Assembly: GCA_965235655.1 (NCBI GenBank)
Contig: CBDDYU010000004.1
Span: 1-45,317 of the forward strand
Origin: CBDDYU01 sp965235655
GTDB taxonomy: Bacteria > Pseudomonadota > Alphaproteobacteria > Pelagibacterales > Pelagibacteraceae
DNA length: 45,317 nucleotides
Reading direction: 5' to 3'
Shown: in pieces, positions 1 through 8,709 of the stretch
How the letters are laid out: each line of letters begins with the position of its first letter
Numbering within the stretch: the stretch's first letter is position 1
Translations under genes and position numbers: made by a program
The notes under the pieces: model-generated
Told to the model about the DNA's origin: nothing
Databases searched by the model: none
What the model saw: the letters and a program-made list of their open reading frames with translations, nothing else

Positions 1-1093
1 AAACAAAAGGTAATTTAAAACTATTGGCTACGGCTTCGTAGGTCACAGATCCTTGGCAAACATTTAAACCAGCTAGTAAATTTTTATCATTTGCCATTGC
101 TTGTTTATATCCATCATTTGCTATTTTTCTCAAGAAGGGAAGAGTTGCATTATTTAAAGCTAGAGTAGATGTTCTTGGAACACCACCTGGCATGTTCGCA
201 ACACAATAATGAACAACATCATCAATGATGTAGGTTGGTTCTGCATGGGTAGTTGGTCTACTATTTTCTGTGCAGCCTCCCTGATCAATTGCCACATCCA
301 CTATTACGGATCCTTTTTTCATAGATTGAATCATTTTTTTTGTAATTAATTTTGGAGCTTCTGCACCTGGTATTAAAACACCTCCAATAAGTAAATCACA
401 TTCTGTAACTAATTTAGTTAAATTTTCTGTAGTGCTTTCTACTGGAATAATTTTATCTCCAAACTTATTTTGTAATTGCGATAATCTTTCTTTCGATTTA
501 TCTAAAATAAAAACTTTTGCCCCCATTCCAGTTGCAATAATTGCTGCATTTTCTCCAACAACTCCACCACCAAGAATTAATACACTTGCTGGACCAACGC
601 CTGGTGCTCCCCCAAGTAGCAAACCTCTGCCTTTTTGATTTTTTTCTAAACAGTGAGCTCCTGCTTGAACAGACATTCTTCCTGCAACTGCACTCATTGG
701 CGCAAGTAACGGTAGCCCCCCCTGATCATTAGTAATTGTCTCATAAGCAATACAAATAGATTTTGATTTGATAAGTGCTTCGGTTAATTCTTTTGCTGCT
801 GCTAAATGAAAATAAGTATAGATAATTTGATTTTCTTTAATCATTTTAACTTCATTTAATTGTGGCTCTTTAACTTTAACAATTAACTCAGCTTGATTAA
901 AAATTTCTTCAGCGCTATTTAATATTTTTGCACCAGCAGATTGATAATCCTCATTAAAAAAGCCAGCTTCAAATCCACCATTGTTTTCAATTAGAACTTC
1001 GTGGCCATCTTGTACAAGAATTTTTACACTACCCGGTGTAAGACCTATTCTGTGCTCTTGAAGTTTAATTTCTCTAGGAACCCCAATGATCAT
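1..1093 (-). CDS. ald: Alanine dehydrogenase (partial, C-terminus off the left edge)
   Basis: NAD-dependent oxidative deamination of L-alanine to pyruvate and ammonium, in the cytoplasm. The reverse strand reads MIIGVPREIK at the N-terminus, the classic start of the family, followed by the substrate-binding segments and a GGGVVGENAA-type Rossmann loop near residue 175. About 364 residues are present; the family is usually near 370, so only a handful are missing. The start ATG (1091-1093) shares the four bases ATGA with the stop of the upstream aminotransferase, so the two are probably translationally coupled. Coupling to an omega-amino-acid:pyruvate aminotransferase fits a role in regenerating pyruvate from the alanine that enzyme makes. 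No frame disruption seen. Confidence 0.93.
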   Translation of the reverse strand, partial: MIIGVPREIKLQEHRIGLTPGSVKILVQDGHEVLIENNGGFEAGFFNEDYQSAGAKILNSAEEIFNQAELIVKVKEPQLNEVKMIKENQIIYTYFHLAAAKELTEALIKSKSICIAYETITNDQGGLPLLAPMSAVAGRMSVQAGAHCLEKNQKGRGLLLGGAPGVGPASVLILGGGVVGENAAIIATGMGAKVFILDKSKERLSQLQNKFGDKIIPVESTTENLTKLVTECDLLIGGVLIPGAEAPKLITKKMIQSMKKGSVIVDVAIDQGGCTENSRPTTHAEPTYIIDDVVHYCVANMPGGVPRTSTLALNNATLPFLRKIANDGYKQAMANDKNLLAGLNVCQGSVTYEAVANSFKLPFV

Positions 1094-2394
1094 GCAGCTT
1101 TTGCGTAGTTACTAATTCCTACACGTAGCTTTTCAATAATTTCATCAATGTGTTTTTTTTCACAAACAAATTGAGGAGCGATAATTAAAGTATCTCCTGT
1201 AGCTTTAAAATTTACTCCTGCATCATAACAAGCTTTAAAGCACTGAAATCCAGCTTTTCCAGGTTTGTCTTTTGGCTTAATGTCGATACCGCCCATCATT
1301 CCGTAGCCTCTAATATTAGCAATTGCATCTAAATCTTTTAAAGAAAATAGACCGTCTAAAAAATATGGAGACAATTCTTTTGCTTTAGTAAAAATATCTT
1401 CTTTTTCAAAAATATCTTGAACCGCCAAAGCTGCTGCAACTGCAACTGGAATACCAGAATAGGTATAGCCATGAAACATTTCAATCACACCTTCTGGTGC
1501 TGCATTCATAACAGTATCATAAATTTCATCTTTGACTGCAACGACACCCATGGGTACAATTCCATTCGTAGTAGCTTTTGCCATGGTCATAATATCTGGA
1601 GTTACACCAAACTCTTGAGCAGCAAATGCTGAACCTGTTCTGCCCCATCCAGTGATTACTTCATCAAATATTAAAAGTATTCCATGATTGTCACAAATCT
1701 TTCTTAACCTTTGCAAATATCCTTTTGGAGGAATAATAGTTCCAACCGAACCTGAAATTGGTTCAACGATACAAGCTGCAATATTTTCTCCACCAAAGTT
1801 TGCACAAAATCTTTCAAGATCATCAGCAAGCTCAGCTCCGGTATCAGGCTGACCTTTTACAAATTTATGTTCAGGTAGCATGGTGTGTCTCATATGTAAA
1901 ACTCCTGGCATCAAAACACTTGCAAAAGTTTTTACATTATTAATCATTCCACCAACTGACATACCTCCAAGATTCATTCCATGATATCCTTTTTCTCTAC
2001 CAACAAATCTATATTTGTGTCCATGTCCCTTTGCTTTATGATAGGCAATTGCAATTTTTAATGCAGTTTCAACTGCAGTCGATCCACATATAGTATAAAA
2101 AATTTTATTTAAATCTTCTGGAGTATGTTTAGAAATTCTTGTTGCTAATTCAAAAGATCCACCAAAACCTTGATTGAACGGTTGACAATAATCAAGTTTT
2201 TCTAGTTGCTTTGTGATGGCTTCTATAATTTCTTTTCTTCCATGACCTAGCGGATTACAAAATAAACCAGAGCTAGCATCAATTTGTGTTCTTCCTAAAT
2301 GATCTTTTAAATAAACTCCTTTAGCATCAGTTATTAATCTTGGATTTTGTTTAAACTCTCTGTTAGATGTAAATGGCATCCAATGCTCATTCAA
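1090..2394 (-). CDS. Class III omega-amino acid:pyruvate aminotransferase (taurine/hypotaurine or beta-alanine type)
   Basis: PLP enzyme of 434 residues that transfers the amino group of an omega-amino acid to pyruvate, giving alanine. Visible features: the MNEHWMPFTSNREF start typical of omega-amino-acid:pyruvate transaminases, GSTAVETALKIA (about 104-115) for PLP phosphate, DEVITGWGRTG (244-254) with the PLP-pyridine Asp244, and the probable Schiff-base Lys273 in MAKATTNG. The gene is coupled to ald by an ATGA overlap and is divergent from a taurine-type ABC transporter, so taurine or hypotaurine is the favoured substrate (tpa or hpa role). Beta-alanine or other omega-amines remain possible from sequence alone. 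No xsc (sulfoacetaldehyde acetyltransferase) is in the window; it could lie beyond ald. Confidence 0.85.
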   Translation of the reverse strand: MNEHWMPFTSNREFKQNPRLITDAKGVYLKDHLGRTQIDASSGLFCNPLGHGRKEIIEAITKQLEKLDYCQPFNQGFGGSFELATRISKHTPEDLNKIFYTICGSTAVETALKIAIAYHKAKGHGHKYRFVGREKGYHGMNLGGMSVGGMINNVKTFASVLMPGVLHMRHTMLPEHKFVKGQPDTGAELADDLERFCANFGGENIAACIVEPISGSVGTIIPPKGYLQRLRKICDNHGILLIFDEVITGWGRTGSAFAAQEFGVTPDIMTMAKATTNGIVPMGVVAVKDEIYDTVMNAAPEGVIEMFHGYTYSGIPVAVAAALAVQDIFEKEDIFTKAKELSPYFLDGLFSLKDLDAIANIRGYGMMGGIDIKPKDKPGKAGFQCFKACYDAGVNFKATGDTLIIAPQFVCEKKHIDEIIEKLRVGISNYAKAA

Positions 2395-2615
2395 GTGAAT
2401 TTGGAATTTTGCTTATATTTTCAGTGCTCATGTTATTAAGGTTATTGGTTTATTGAATTGATTTGTAGAATTTTTAATTTCACTAAACAATAAAATAATT
2501 CCTAGCATATTCAATGACTTATCTAGTTTATCACCTTTTATGCAATTTATTTTATTTGTTTACAATGGACCCAATTTCAATTTGAATATGATTTTAAATT
2601 TAAAAAGGGGAAACA
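2395..2615. promoter_or_regulatory. Divergent control region between aminotransferase-ald and tauABC
   Basis: 221 bp, very AT-rich, must hold the promoters for both divergent transcripts. The tauA side has a clear Shine-Dalgarno (AAAAAGGGGAAACA before the ATG at 2616). I find no convincing perfect inverted repeat for a regulator and no adjacent regulator gene (for example a TauR-type MocR protein). Confidence 0.5.
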
Positions 2616-3608
2616 ATGAAAAAAACAATTATTAAAACTTTAGGGTTGATATCTTCTCTATTAGTTTTTTCTTCTTCAGCTTTTTCAGCTGCTAAAGAAG
2701 TTCGAGCTGCATTCTTTTTAGAGTGGGCTACACCAAATCAAGAAGCTAAAGTGAAAAAAGCTTTTGACAAAGCTTTAGGCGTACCAGTGAAGTGGACTAA
2801 CTTCAATACTGGAGTAGAAATGACTGAAGCAATGTTGTCAGGAGCAATTGATATTTCTTACAGTCAAGGAATGACTCCGTTTGTAAATGCCGTGAATGCA
2901 AAAGCACCAATTAAAATGGTAGACATTGCAGTTGAGTATGGAATGAGCGGAACAGGCTGTGTTGTAAGTAATGCATCTGGAATTTCTAAAAAAAATGCAA
3001 GAGAGCTTGAAGGCAAGAAAGTTGCGGTGCCACTAAACACAATGGCGGACTATGCTTTTAAAATGATCATGAAAGAATACAAAGTGAATGTATCTAAAAT
3101 TCAAGTAGTAGATATGGCTCCTGCGGATGGTGCTGTTGCTTTAGTAGATGGAAACGTAACCATGGCATGTATGTTTGGTAAAAATTCTATCGATAAAGCT
3201 CTTACCAAAGGTAAGATGATCATGACAACTGAAGAAGCTACAAAAGCTGGAATTACTAGCTTTGATATTACTTCAGCTACTGATAAATTTATCAAAGAAA
3301 ATCCTGAAATGCTAAGAACATTTTTACAAGTTACAGCAGAATACAATAAAAGATTTAGAGATGGAAAATCAGATCTAAATATAATTGCAAAAGATGCTGG
3401 AATGGATCTTGCTAAGACAAAAAACCAAATGGCTGGTTTCAAATTTCCAACTCCTGCTGAGCAGAGAAAAGTATATTTTAAAAATAATGGAAAATCTGGA
3501 AAAGCTGTAGAGGTTTTAACCTTCATGGGTAATATGTTTGGGACAGCAGCTAATCCAGCATTAAAAGATTACTCAACAACAATTAACACTTCTTTTTTAC
3601 CTAAGTAA
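2616..3608 (+). CDS. tauA: Taurine-type ABC transporter, periplasmic substrate-binding protein
   Basis: 330-residue binding protein of the SsuA/TauA (NMT1-like) family that captures taurine or a related sulfonate in the periplasm and delivers it to TauBC. It has a Sec signal peptide (MKKTIIKTLG start, hydrophobic core, cleavage near AFSA-AKEVRA). The mature start EVRAAFFLEWATPNQ and the segments LSGAIDISYSQG and LEGKKVAVPLNT are typical of the family fold. Start supported by an AAGGGGAA ribosome site 6 nt upstream. It is the first gene of the transporter cluster and is followed by a strong hairpin terminator before tauB, which would favour high binding-protein levels. Taurine specificity is inferred from neighbours; aliphatic sulfonates or other small amines are alternatives. 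Confidence 0.85.
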   Translation: MKKTIIKTLGLISSLLVFSSSAFSAAKEVRAAFFLEWATPNQEAKVKKAFDKALGVPVKWTNFNTGVEMTEAMLSGAIDISYSQGMTPFVNAVNAKAPIKMVDIAVEYGMSGTGCVVSNASGISKKNARELEGKKVAVPLNTMADYAFKMIMKEYKVNVSKIQVVDMAPADGAVALVDGNVTMACMFGKNSIDKALTKGKMIMTTEEATKAGITSFDITSATDKFIKENPEMLRTFLQVTAEYNKRFRDGKSDLNIIAKDAGMDLAKTKNQMAGFKFPTPAEQRKVYFKNNGKSGKAVEVLTFMGNMFGTAANPALKDYSTTINTSFLPK

Positions 3609-3620
3609 AAAATAAGTAAA

Positions 3621-3660
3621 AAAAATAGGCACCAATTGAATTGGTGCCTATTTTTACATT
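3621..3660 (+). terminator. Intrinsic terminator/attenuator between tauA and tauB
   Basis: Near-perfect inverted repeat: AAAAATAGGCACCAATT (3621-3637) pairs with AATTGGTGCCTATTTTT (3639-3655), and the right arm ends in a U-tract. It lies 13 nt after the tauA stop and 18 nt before the tauB start, so it probably terminates most transcripts after tauA. Confidence 0.85.
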
Positions 3661-3672
3661 GCAGTTAAAGCT

Positions 3673-4470
3673 ATGAGTGATTTAGTTTCTGAAAATTTGA
3701 ATATGGTTTTTACCTCTCCAAAAGGAGAAACTGTTCATGCTATCCAGAATCTAAATTTTGTTTTAAAAAAAGGTGAATTATTAACGGTTTTGGGCCCCTC
3801 GGGCTGTGGCAAAACTACTTTATTAAATATTACTGCAGGTTTTTTACGACCAACATCAGGAAAAATTACACTAGGTGGAAAAGAAATTAATGGTCCTGGT
3901 TTAGAGCGCGGGATGGTATTTCAGCAAGGAGCTCTGTTTGAATGGTTGACAGTTGCTGACAATGTAAATTTTGGTCTTAGGATGAAAAAAGAGGATCCTA
4001 AGAAAATAGCAGAAAAAGTAGAAGAGTGGTTAGAGATCGTTGGACTGCAAGGGTTTGGCAATACACCTACTTATCAGCTGTCAGGAGGTATGCAGCAACG
4101 AATTGCACTAGCAAGATGTTTGATCAATGATCCTGATCTAATTTTAATGGATGAGCCTTTAGGTGCACTAGATGCGTTGACACGTGAAAAAATGCAATCC
4201 TTAGTTTTGAAAATTTGGAAAGAAACTGGAAAAACAATTGTTCTCATTACTCACTCAGTCGAAGAAGCTTTATTGCTTGGTCAGAAACTATATGTGATGG
4301 CACCAAGACCAGGAAGATTGCACAAGGAATATCAACTTCCATTTGCAAAGATGGGTTTAAGCACGGATTTAAGACAAATTAAAAATGAAAAAGAATTTGT
4401 TAAAAAAAGAGAAGAAATTTTGACCATGATTTGGAACATGGAAGAAGAAATTATGGGAAAAGATATTTAG
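3673..4470 (+). CDS. tauB: Taurine-type ABC transporter, ATP-binding protein
   Basis: 265-residue ABC ATPase that drives import through TauC at the inner face of the cytoplasmic membrane. All core motifs are visible: Walker A GPSGCGKTT (41-49), Q-loop in MVFQQG (81-86), signature LSGGMQQR (136-143), Walker B LILMDE (156-161), and the switch histidine in LITHSVEEA. The C-terminal APRPGR segment is typical of the nitrate/sulfonate/taurine ATPase subfamily. Length matches the family (250-270). It sits just past the terminator after tauA and 4 nt before tauC, so tauBC are one translational unit. Confidence 0.92.
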   Translation: MSDLVSENLNMVFTSPKGETVHAIQNLNFVLKKGELLTVLGPSGCGKTTLLNITAGFLRPTSGKITLGGKEINGPGLERGMVFQQGALFEWLTVADNVNFGLRMKKEDPKKIAEKVEEWLEIVGLQGFGNTPTYQLSGGMQQRIALARCLINDPDLILMDEPLGALDALTREKMQSLVLKIWKETGKTIVLITHSVEEALLLGQKLYVMAPRPGRLHKEYQLPFAKMGLSTDLRQIKNEKEFVKKREEILTMIWNMEEEIMGKDI

Positions 4471-4474
4471 CTTT

Positions 4475-6362
4475 ATGCTTACAGGTTTATTTATAATTTT
4501 ACTTATCATTATTTTAATCGCTACTATTGTTTATGGAAAAAGATTAATCAAAATAGAAAAAATAGATGCAGTTTTTGGAAACCCGGAAAGGTCAAAGGGA
4601 GGTTACCATTGGATTATTGCAGGGTCTTGTTCCATTTTGTTACTTTGGTTTTATTTTTCTTGGGATGTTGCAAGATCTTTTTTTCCAAACTCAGCCAACG
4701 AACTATGTCAAGTTGCCAAAGTTAGAGATTCTTTAGTTTCTATTAAATATGTTTTCCCCATTGAGCAAAAAACACTAAAAAGTAGTGATTTTATTAAAAG
4801 AGAAAATAGAAATATTGAATTACTAAATAATCAAATTAAACAATCTTCTATTGCTAACAAAGATAAAGATAAACTTATTTTCCTATTAGTTGAGACACAG
4901 TCATTAATTAAAATTTTATCAGATGAAAAATATTTAAATCCTGAAATTAAGAATAAAGTGTTAGGTGTTGCTAATCAAATTGATAGCTCTAAGCAAGAAT
5001 ATTCAAAATAAAAATTATCCTGAGTTTGATAGTTTAAGCTCAGAGGAAAAAATAGCCATTAAAAAACAAGGTTTTTGGGGCGAAACAGGTGCTGAAGTTC
5101 CATTTTACCCTAATACAAAATTTGGTTTAAAATTTGATGCTGCAAGCAAGGAGCTTAATAAAATAGTAGAGCAGTTTTTTTTAATTAAAAACAATAGTGA
5201 AGTTTTTGAAAAAAAATCTAAGGAATTAGATAGTGTTATAGAAAATTATAGAGACACTCTTGCAGAAAGCCAAGAAGTGGAGACGCAATTTGCAAGAGAA
5301 GTATCTAAAATTTATGGTAGAGTAACAAGAAGTAACATTTTTCCTGCCAATGTTTTAGATCCAGTGGAGCAATCTGTCGTACGATTTGAAGAGGTACAAA
5401 AAAAAGAGCAGGGAAGTTTAAAAATTATTGATACATTGTTATTTCCAGGAGGTACAGTTGTAGCAAGTGGTCAAACATGTAGCGAACAAGGATCTGGAAG
5501 GTGGTTACCAAAACCAACAGACACCTTAAAAGAATTTTTGCATTTATTAGATCCTAATCAAGGATATAAAAATGTACCATTATTTTGGTATGAAATGATG
5601 GGTATAAATAAAGTTGTAGATTTTATTTTGCCAGATTGGATTGCTGATTTGGTTCCAGGAAAATATCCAGTTCACAATAACGAAGGAAAAGTAATTAGTA
5701 ATTTTAAAAGCAATGTACTTGATATTGTAACAGGAAATTTTGAATTATTTAGTATACCGGTTCCCTCAGGACATATTTGGGATTCTTTCTTAAGGGTTTT
5801 CCTTGGACTTACCCTCGGAATTCTCTGCGGGGTTCCTCTTGGTTTATTTATGGGATTATCAAGATTTGCAGCTGGTTACTTCGATCCATTGATTGAATTA
5901 TATAGACCAGTTCCTCCACTTGCTTGGGCTCCGCTAATTATTACTGTGTTCGGAATTGATAATTCTGGAAAAATATTTTTACTTTTTATTGTTTCTTTTG
6001 CAATTATGGTAATTTCAGCCAGAGCAGGTGCTTCTGGCACACAGCTATCTAAAATTCATGCTGCTCATTCATTAGGAGCTTCACACTGGCAGATATTAAA
6101 AGAAGTAATCTTTCCAAATTCATTACCAGAAATATTAACTGGAATACGAGTTGCAATAGGAGTGTGCTGGGGAACGTTAGTTGCCGCTGAATTTTTAGCA
6201 GGTACAACAGGAATTGGTTTCGTTGAAAATGTAGCAAGAAAATACATGCAATACGAGGTTATTTGGATAACCATTTTCGTTATGGGTCTCTTAGGCTTGT
6301 TATTCGATATTGGAATGAGAAAAATAATCAATAAAACAATTCCTTGGCGCGGCAAAGGATAA
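4475..6362 (+). CDS. tauC: Taurine-type ABC transporter permease with large N-terminal insert (one frameshift)
   Basis: Membrane channel subunit. Read continuously across one +1 shift it gives about 628 residues, against about 275 for E. coli TauC. Frame one (4475-5011) carries two membrane helices (about 2-21 and 46-66) then a soluble stretch ending YSK-stop; frame two picks up as NYPEFDSLSSEEK and runs to 6362. The C-terminal half is a standard binding-protein-dependent permease domain: IELYRPVPPLAWAPL, five or so helices, and the EAA loop HAAHSLGASHW...PNSLPEI that contacts TauB. SGRWLPKPTDTLKEF matches the FLPPP-type motif that normally follows helix 1 directly, so roughly 190-250 residues are inserted between them, probably outside the membrane. 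The shift point is in an A-rich run near 5003-5015 and looks like one extra base. Confidence 0.78.
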
Positions 6363-6420
6363 ATCCTTCTTTGGTGAAAAAAGAAAAAAAAAGAGTATAG
6401 TTTTTCAATAGAAATTATTT

Positions 6421-7776
6421 ATGTCTGAAGATTTAACTCCTGCTATTACAAGTAAACAGCAACTAATCGATTATTTTCATTCGGGTAGCAAAAAACAAAA
6501 TCTTAAAATTGGTACAGAGCATGAAAAATTTTTATTTCATGTGAAAACAAAAAAACCAATTAGTTATCAAGGAAATAACAGCATTGAAACTATCTTTCAT
6601 CTATTGGAACAAAATGGATGGATTCCTATTTATGATGAAGGAAATGTTATTGGGTTAAAAAAAAATAATAAAAGCATTACCTTGGAACCGGGGTTGCAAA
6701 TTGAATTATCAGGTGAACCACTAAATAGTGTTCACGAAACTTGCAAAGAGGTAAATGAATATCTGGATGAAATAGTAGAAGTTTGTAAAAAATTAAACAT
6801 AGGTTTAATTGGAAATGGTTTTAATCCAAATGCAACATTGGAAGAAATAGGAAGATTACCAAAGAAGCGTTATCATATTATGAGGGCTTATATGCCAACC
6901 AAGGGATCACATGGTCTTGATATGATGCACAGGACATCTGGTACACAGATTAACTTAGATTACAAAAGTGAGGATGATTTCAAAATAAAAACCAGAGTAG
7001 CAACATGCTTAATACCAATTGCTCTTTCTATTTTTTCAAACTCACCTTTTAAAGAATCCAAATTAAATCATTATTTATCTTATCGATCTTTTATTTGGCA
7101 GCATACTGATCCAGATAGATCGGGTCTTATTAATTTTTTTATGAATGAAGATGAAAATAGTTTTGAAAGATATGTAGATTTTGCTCTTGATGTGCCAATG
7201 TACTACGTGGCCCGGAATGATAAAACACTGGATGCAAGTGGAGAGGACTTTAAACATTTTTTACAAGGTAAACTAAAAAAAATACCAAACATTCAACCAA
7301 CATTAAAAGATTGGGAGGCTCATATTTCTACAATTTTTCATGAAATTAGACTTAAAACTTATATGGAAATTAGATCTGCAGATTCCTGTTCTTGGTCTGG
7401 CTTGTGCTCTATACCAGCTTTTTGGACGGGGCTGTTATATGATGACCAATCGCTACAAGAAGCTTATGAAATAACCAAGAACTGGCAATTTAATGAGGTA
7501 AATAATGCATATTTGGAGGCAGCAAAGTCTGGTTTAAATACCAATCTGCGAAACGAACCCATTTTTAAGCATGCATTACATTTTATTCATTTATCAAAAC
7601 AGGGACTTGTGAGAAGAAATATTAAGAATAAATCTAATAAAGATGAATCTATATTTTTAAATGAAATTGAAGAAATGATTAAATTACAAAAAACTCCAGC
7701 TTCTATATTGGTAGATAAATTTAATCATAGCTGGAAAGAGAATATAAATAATTTATTTGATGAAGAAGCATTTTAA
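6421..7776 (+). CDS. gshA: Glutamate-cysteine ligase (alphaproteobacterial/plant type)
   Basis: Joins L-glutamate and L-cysteine with ATP to gamma-glutamylcysteine, the first step of glutathione synthesis, in the cytoplasm. The 451-residue protein has the GTEHEKFLF motif (about 37-45) and TLEPGLQIELSGEP, both hallmarks of the class shared by plants and alphaproteobacteria, then YHIMRAYMPTKGSHGLDMMHRTSGTQINLDY and EIRSADSC. Length fits the family (about 450). Its 3' end overlaps the start of gshB, so the two are translated together. The 58-nt gap from tauC leaves room for a short leader; no terminator is visible there. Confidence 0.93.
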   Translation: MSEDLTPAITSKQQLIDYFHSGSKKQNLKIGTEHEKFLFHVKTKKPISYQGNNSIETIFHLLEQNGWIPIYDEGNVIGLKKNNKSITLEPGLQIELSGEPLNSVHETCKEVNEYLDEIVEVCKKLNIGLIGNGFNPNATLEEIGRLPKKRYHIMRAYMPTKGSHGLDMMHRTSGTQINLDYKSEDDFKIKTRVATCLIPIALSIFSNSPFKESKLNHYLSYRSFIWQHTDPDRSGLINFFMNEDENSFERYVDFALDVPMYYVARNDKTLDASGEDFKHFLQGKLKKIPNIQPTLKDWEAHISTIFHEIRLKTYMEIRSADSCSWSGLCSIPAFWTGLLYDDQSLQEAYEITKNWQFNEVNNAYLEAAKSGLNTNLRNEPIFKHALHFIHLSKQGLVRRNIKNKSNKDESIFLNEIEEMIKLQKTPASILVDKFNHSWKENINNLFDEEAF

Positions 7777-8707
7777 CGTAGCTTTTCAGATGGATCCTTG
7801 GAACATAATTAATCCCAAGGCAGACAGCACTTATATGCTTGCATTAGAGGCTCAACAAAGAGGTTACAAGTTATTTTATTATTCGCCAAAAGATCTATCA
7901 TTAGATAATGGAATAGTAAAAGCGAAAGGAAATTACTTTTCACTGCATCCAGATAAAAAAAAATTTTTTCAATTACAAAAAACTAAAGTAGTTCATTTAA
8001 ATTCTATGCAAGTTGTTCTTGTAAGACAAGATCCACCATTTAATATGAATTATATAACTGCAACATATATTTTAGAAAATTTACCAAAAAAAATCTTAGT
8101 CATTAACAATCCAACACATATAAGAAATTACCCAGAAAAACTTTCCATGTTTGAATTTAAAAATATTATTCCTAAAACTTTGGTTTCTAGCAACATAGAT
8201 GAAATTTTGCATGCTCATCAAAAAAATAAAATTTCAATTGTAAAACCATTGTATGGAAATGGAGGAGAAGGGATTGAAAAATTAGAATCTAACCAAGCTA
8301 AAAATAAAGTTATTGTTCAAAAACTATTAAATAAATACCAACTTCCAATTATTATTCAAAAATATATCAAAGAGATAAATTTGGGTGATAGAAGAATTAT
8401 ATTAATTGATGGAGAATACGTAGGTTCCGTAGCGAGAATTCCTGCAAAAAATAGTATTAAAGCTAATTTTCATGCTGGTGGTACTGCAAAACAAACAGAT
8501 CTTGTTTTTCGTGATAAAAAAATTTGCAAAATGTTAAAACCTTTTTTGAAAAAACATGGCTTATTCTTTGCTGGAATTGATATTATTGGAAATTATCTTA
8601 CTGAAATTAACGTTACGTCGCCAACAGGAATTCAGGAAATTAATCGATTAAATAAAGTAAATATTGAAAAAATTTTTTGGGATAAGGTTAGAAAAAAAAT
8701 TAAGTAA
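7760..8707 (+). CDS. gshB: Glutathione synthetase
   Basis: ATP-grasp ligase that adds glycine to gamma-glutamylcysteine to make glutathione. The N-terminal FQMDPWNIINPKADSTY is typical of GshB; the ATP-grasp core shows VKPLYGNGGEGI, RRIILIDGEYVGSVARIP, the loop NFHAGGTA (the NxRAGG equivalent, here with His), and the metal-binding EINVTSPTGIQEI. 315 residues, normal for the family. I place the start at ATG 7760 (MKKHFNVAF); a TTG three bases earlier is in frame but less likely. It overlaps gshA by 17 nt and ends 2 nt from the convergent aldo/keto reductase, leaving no room for a dedicated terminator. Confidence 0.93.
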   Translation: MKKHFNVAFQMDPWNIINPKADSTYMLALEAQQRGYKLFYYSPKDLSLDNGIVKAKGNYFSLHPDKKKFFQLQKTKVVHLNSMQVVLVRQDPPFNMNYITATYILENLPKKILVINNPTHIRNYPEKLSMFEFKNIIPKTLVSSNIDEILHAHQKNKISIVKPLYGNGGEGIEKLESNQAKNKVIVQKLLNKYQLPIIIQKYIKEINLGDRRIILIDGEYVGSVARIPAKNSIKANFHAGGTAKQTDLVFRDKKICKMLKPFLKKHGLFFAGIDIIGNYLTEINVTSPTGIQEINRLNKVNIEKIFWDKVRKKIK

Positions 8708-8709
8708 TT

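Noticed and set aside
432..732. Two plus-strand ORFs of 63-68 codons
   Set aside because: Both lie inside the reverse-strand alanine dehydrogenase, and the reverse frame shows full family motifs.
7075..7257. Reverse-strand ORF of 60 codons inside gshA
   Set aside because: Shadow of the gshA coding frame; no motif or ribosome site.
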